Below, piece by piece: positions 14,623 through 16,834 of a DNA stretch of 16,834 bases (the stretch's first letter is position 1; each line of letters opens with the position of its first letter). The position numbers were made by a program, and so were the translations under genes. The notes under the pieces were generated by a model, which saw nothing but the letters and a program-made list of their open reading frames with translations, was not told the DNA's origin and made no database searches. The stretch is taken from the NCBI GenBank assembly GCA_035511435.1, contig DATKFJ010000330.1:1-16834 (forward strand), given 5' to 3'. Source of the stretch: JAMXLO01 sp035511435. Its GTDB lineage: Bacteria > Pseudomonadota > Alphaproteobacteria > Acetobacterales > Acetobacteraceae.

Positions 14623-14679
14623 CGGTTCGGCCGCCAACCCGCCCCCGAGCGCACGCTTGACTTGTCCCCGGCCGAACCG
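14623..14679. promoter_or_regulatory. Inverted and direct repeats in the LLM/TRAP divergent promoter region
   Basis: CGGTTCGGCC (14623-14632) and GGCCGAACCG (14670-14679) are perfect 10-bp inverted copies 37 nt apart. The 7-mer GCTTGAC also occurs twice (14617-14623 and 14655-14661), each next to one end. Paired sites across a divergent promoter region suggest a regulator binding two operators, or a stem in a leader RNA. No regulator gene for this unit is in the window. Confidence 0.45.
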
Positions 14680-14737
14680 GCACGCTTCGACTAACTTCAA
14701 TGGCCACAACGGCCGGACACGACGGGAGGGTACGCCG

Positions 14738-15757
14738 ATGCTACGCAACAGGCTGTCGCGCAGGCGCGTCATGACAGGAGCGGCAGGGCTTGGCGCCGCG
14801 ACCATCCTGCGCTGGCCGGCCAACGCGGCGGAATTCACCTACAAGCTGGGTTCGTCTGCGCCGATGGAACATCCGGCGATGGCGCACGATCAGATCGCCG
14901 CTGACAGGATCAAGAAGGAAACCAACGGGCGGTTCGAAATCACCATCTATCCGAACAGCGTACTCGGCGGCGATACGGCGATGATCGCGCAGACGATATC
15001 CGGTGCGATGGAGATGTACAACCTGCCGATCGATCTGCTGGCACCGCGTAATCCGGTCTGTGGTATTCCAGGCGTCGGCTTCGCATTCCCCGACATGGAC
15101 CATGTCTGGGCCGCAATGGATGGCGATCTCGGCAACATGCTGCGCGGCGTCGCGGAACAGATCGGGCTCTATTGCCTGCCTAAGGGTTACGACCACGGCT
15201 TCCGCCAGATCACCACGCGCACCAAGCCGATCAACGGTCCGGACGACCTGCATGGCTTCAAGATCCGCCTGCCGGTGGCGCCTTATCTCATTTCGTTGTT
15301 CCGCCATCTCGGCGCCTCGCCGACCGCGATCAACTTCAATGAGGTGTACAGCGCGTTACAGACCGGCATCGTGGACGGACAAGAAAACCCGCTGGTGCTG
15401 ATCGATACCGCCAAGCTTTACGAAGTGCAGAAATACTGCAGCCTCACCAACCATGTGTGGGCCGGATTCCACACCTCGTTCAACGTCGCGGCGTGGAAGC
15501 GGCTGCCGCCTGACCTGCAGGAGACAGTTCACCGCATCTTCACCGAGGAGGCGGTGGCGGAGCGTCAGGACTTCGTGAAGATGACGACGAACGAACAACA
15601 GAACCTGATCACCAAGGGTCTGACGTTCAATGCGCCGGACAGCAAGCCGTTCCGCGAGGTACTGGCGAAGTCCGGCTTCTATCCCGACATGAAGAAGACC
15701 GCGGGCGACCAGGCCTGGGCGCTGTTGGAGAAATACGTCGGTCCGCTGACGTCATGA
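14738..15757 (+). CDS. dctP: TRAP transporter substrate-binding protein (DctP family), Tat-exported
   Basis: 339-residue periplasmic binding protein of a tripartite ATP-independent (TRAP) transporter. The N-terminus has a twin-arginine signal (SRRRVM at 7-12), a hydrophobic core and a likely cleavage near ANAA (28-31). The mature protein shows the DctP pattern: FEITIYPNSVLGGD (66-79), the loop GFKIRLPVAP (173-182) whose Arg177 would hold a substrate carboxylate, and EVYSALQTGIVDGQENP (202-218). TRAP systems take up organic acids using the sodium gradient. Tat export suggests folding in the cytosol before secretion. ATG 14738 follows GGGAGGG (14724-14730). Its stop overlaps the start of the permease gene as ATGA. 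Confidence 0.92.
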   Translation: MLRNRLSRRRVMTGAAGLGAATILRWPANAAEFTYKLGSSAPMEHPAMAHDQIAADRIKKETNGRFEITIYPNSVLGGDTAMIAQTISGAMEMYNLPIDLLAPRNPVCGIPGVGFAFPDMDHVWAAMDGDLGNMLRGVAEQIGLYCLPKGYDHGFRQITTRTKPINGPDDLHGFKIRLPVAPYLISLFRHLGASPTAINFNEVYSALQTGIVDGQENPLVLIDTAKLYEVQKYCSLTNHVWAGFHTSFNVAAWKRLPPDLQETVHRIFTEEAVAERQDFVKMTTNEQQNLITKGLTFNAPDSKPFREVLAKSGFYPDMKKTAGDQAWALLEKYVGPLTS

Positions 15758-16834
15758 ACCTCGACACGCCGGAGTTCGCCACGGCGATCGCCCAGCCGGC
15801 CGCGCCCGGCTGGGCAGCGCTGCGGCGCGGCGCCTTCCTGCTCGACCAGGCGATCGGCAGAACCTGCGAGGCGATCGGCGCAACGCTGGTCGTGGCCGAG
15901 GTTTGTATCCTGTTCGCGGGCGTGGTCTCGCGCTACGTGCTCGACAGTCCACTGTTCTGGACTGACGAACTCGCCAACTTCCTGTTCCTGTGGCTGTCGA
16001 TGCTCGGCATGGTCGTCGCGCTGCGGCGTGACGGCCACATGCGGCTGACCACGCTGGCCAACTGGGTGCCGGCGCAGTTGGCCAGTTGGTTCGCCGCCGT
16101 CGCCTCGCTGGTGGTGATCGCCTTCGTGCTGGAGGTCCTGCTGCCGGCCGCGCAGTACCTGGATCAGGAGCGCTATGTCGAGCTGATCTCGCTACAGATC
16201 TCCGACGGCTATCGCGTCGTCGCCATCGTGGTCGGCATTTCGCTCGCCGCGGTCATCTCTTTGTTGCGCCTGCTGGAAACAACGACGGCGCGGAGTTTCG
16301 CGCTGGCACTGGCAACCGTTGCCGGCATCGCGGCGCTGCTGTGGATCTGCCAACCGCTGTTGCTTGCGATGGGCTTCGGCAGCCTGATCGTGTTCTTCGT
16401 TGTCATCGTTGCCGCGTGCGTCGCTATCGGCGTGCCAATCGCCTTCGCGTTCGGCATTGCCACCATGTCATATCTTGGTCTCACCAGCAGCCTGCCGCTG
16501 TCCGTCGTGGTGAACCGGATGGACGAGGGTATGTCGAACCTACTGCTGCTGTCGGTGCCGATGTTCGTGTTTCTCGGCTTGCTGATGGAGATGACCGGCA
16601 TCGCGCGCGTGATGGTGGCGTTCCTCGCGGCATTGGTTGGCCACGTGCGCGGCGGCCTGTCCTACGTGCTACTTGGCGCAATGTATCTGGTGTCCGGCAT
16701 TTCCGGATCGAAGGCGGCCGACATGGCGGCGGTCGCCCCGGTGCTGTTTCCCGAGATGAAGGCGCGCGGCGCGCGGCCGGGCGATCTGGTGGCGGTGCTC
16801 GGCATCGGCGGACTGGGCCATCTCGGCGTGCAGT
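15754..16834 (+). CDS. Fused TRAP permease DctQM, partial at window end
   Basis: Starts at ATG 15754, overlapping the dctP stop, and stays open for 360 codons to the window edge. Residues ~30-175 are the four-helix DctQ small subunit (RYVLDSPLFWTDELANFLF at 60-78, then RRDGHMRL). A further helix (~180-205) links to the DctM large subunit, seen as AIGVPIAFAFGIA (224-236), LLSVPMFVFLGLLME (265-279), and YLVSGISGSKAADMAAVAPVLFPEM (311-335). Q-M fusions are a known TRAP variant. It would be the sodium-coupled inner-membrane carrier working with the Tat-exported binding protein. From about residue 342 the text becomes PGDLVAVLGIGGLGHLGVQ, which belongs to a zinc alcohol dehydrogenase rather than DctM (see separate entry), so the last ~19 codons should not be trusted. 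Confidence 0.88.
   Translation, partial: MNLDTPEFATAIAQPAAPGWAALRRGAFLLDQAIGRTCEAIGATLVVAEVCILFAGVVSRYVLDSPLFWTDELANFLFLWLSMLGMVVALRRDGHMRLTTLANWVPAQLASWFAAVASLVVIAFVLEVLLPAAQYLDQERYVELISLQISDGYRVVAIVVGISLAAVISLLRLLETTTARSFALALATVAGIAALLWICQPLLLAMGFGSLIVFFVVIVAACVAIGVPIAFAFGIATMSYLGLTSSLPLSVVVNRMDEGMSNLLLLSVPMFVFLGLLMEMTGIARVMVAFLAALVGHVRGGLSYVLLGAMYLVSGISGSKAADMAAVAPVLFPEMKARGARPGDLVAVLGIGGLGHLGVQ
16777..16834 (+). other. Zinc-alcohol-dehydrogenase-like tail, probable chimeric join
   Basis: In the permease frame, the final 19 codons read PGDLVAVLGIGGLGHLGVQ. This is the classic nucleotide-binding Rossmann motif (GxGGLGHLxVQ) of medium-chain zinc alcohol dehydrogenases. The DctM domain normally continues at this point with a hydrophobic helix leading to a conserved ETIPPS-type motif. 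The PGDLVAVL part is compatible with both families and may be the shared stretch at which two sequences were joined. Confidence 0.65.

Noticed and set aside
13521..14660. 379-codon plus-strand open frame opposite the second LLM gene
   Set aside because: Antisense shadow of a well-supported flavin oxidoreductase; Arg/His-rich and without domains.

Overview
This is GC-rich DNA with long open frames and strong Shine-Dalgarno sites on both strands. The protein families (two LLM flavin oxidoreductases, a Tat-exported TRAP substrate-binding protein, a fused TRAP permease, an ACS-type MFS carrier, HSL esterase, LysR) and the style of intergenic debris suggest a metabolically versatile alphaproteobacterium, perhaps Rhodospirillales/Acetobacteraceae. 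That placement is inference; there is no rRNA or tRNA marker gene here. The window may be a draft or metagenomic contig, because its last ~58 bases look like a chimeric join.

Layout. (a) 212-3421, minus strand: a three-gene unit of DsbA-like 2-hydroxychromene-2-carboxylate isomerase, an FSR-like MFS transporter and a class III aminotransferase of the GSA-aminomutase type; the last two are 4 bp apart. (b) 3422-3592: a divergent promoter region with a 15-bp-period minisatellite, then a metallo-beta-lactamase-fold hydrolase (+). (c) 4458-4661: a degenerate intergenic palindromic repeat. (d) A divergent pair, an SDR of the hydroxyacyl-CoA dehydrogenase type (-) and a limonene-monooxygenase-like LLM oxidoreductase (+), followed by a perfect intrinsic terminator at 7001-7032. 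(e) 7273-8037: a secreted Gly/His/Tyr/Pro-rich repeat protein and a scrap of an IS21-family istB gene. (f) 8137-13331: a LysR regulator (+) divergent from a minus-strand set of alpha/beta hydrolase, a broken DUF1097-like membrane protein, an HSL-type esterase and an ACS-family MFS transporter. The divergent region holds a perfect T-N11-A dyad. (g) 13434-16834: a second LLM oxidoreductase (-) divergent from a TRAP substrate-binding protein and a fused DctQM permease (+), cut by the window end.

How it fits together. No core housekeeping gene is visible; the content is uptake plus oxidation and hydrolysis of small organic molecules. The most coherent candidate system is (f): a LysR-controlled import and ester/amide-hydrolysis module whose small membrane partner has decayed. 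Unit (g) pairs a flavin monooxygenase with a TRAP uptake system. Substrates cannot be read from the sequence.

The most notable observations are the alcohol-dehydrogenase-like tail on the DctM domain at the window end, the DUF1097 fragment carrying a frameshift plus a 16-bp tandem duplication, the LysR operator dyad, and the 15-bp minisatellite in a divergent promoter.
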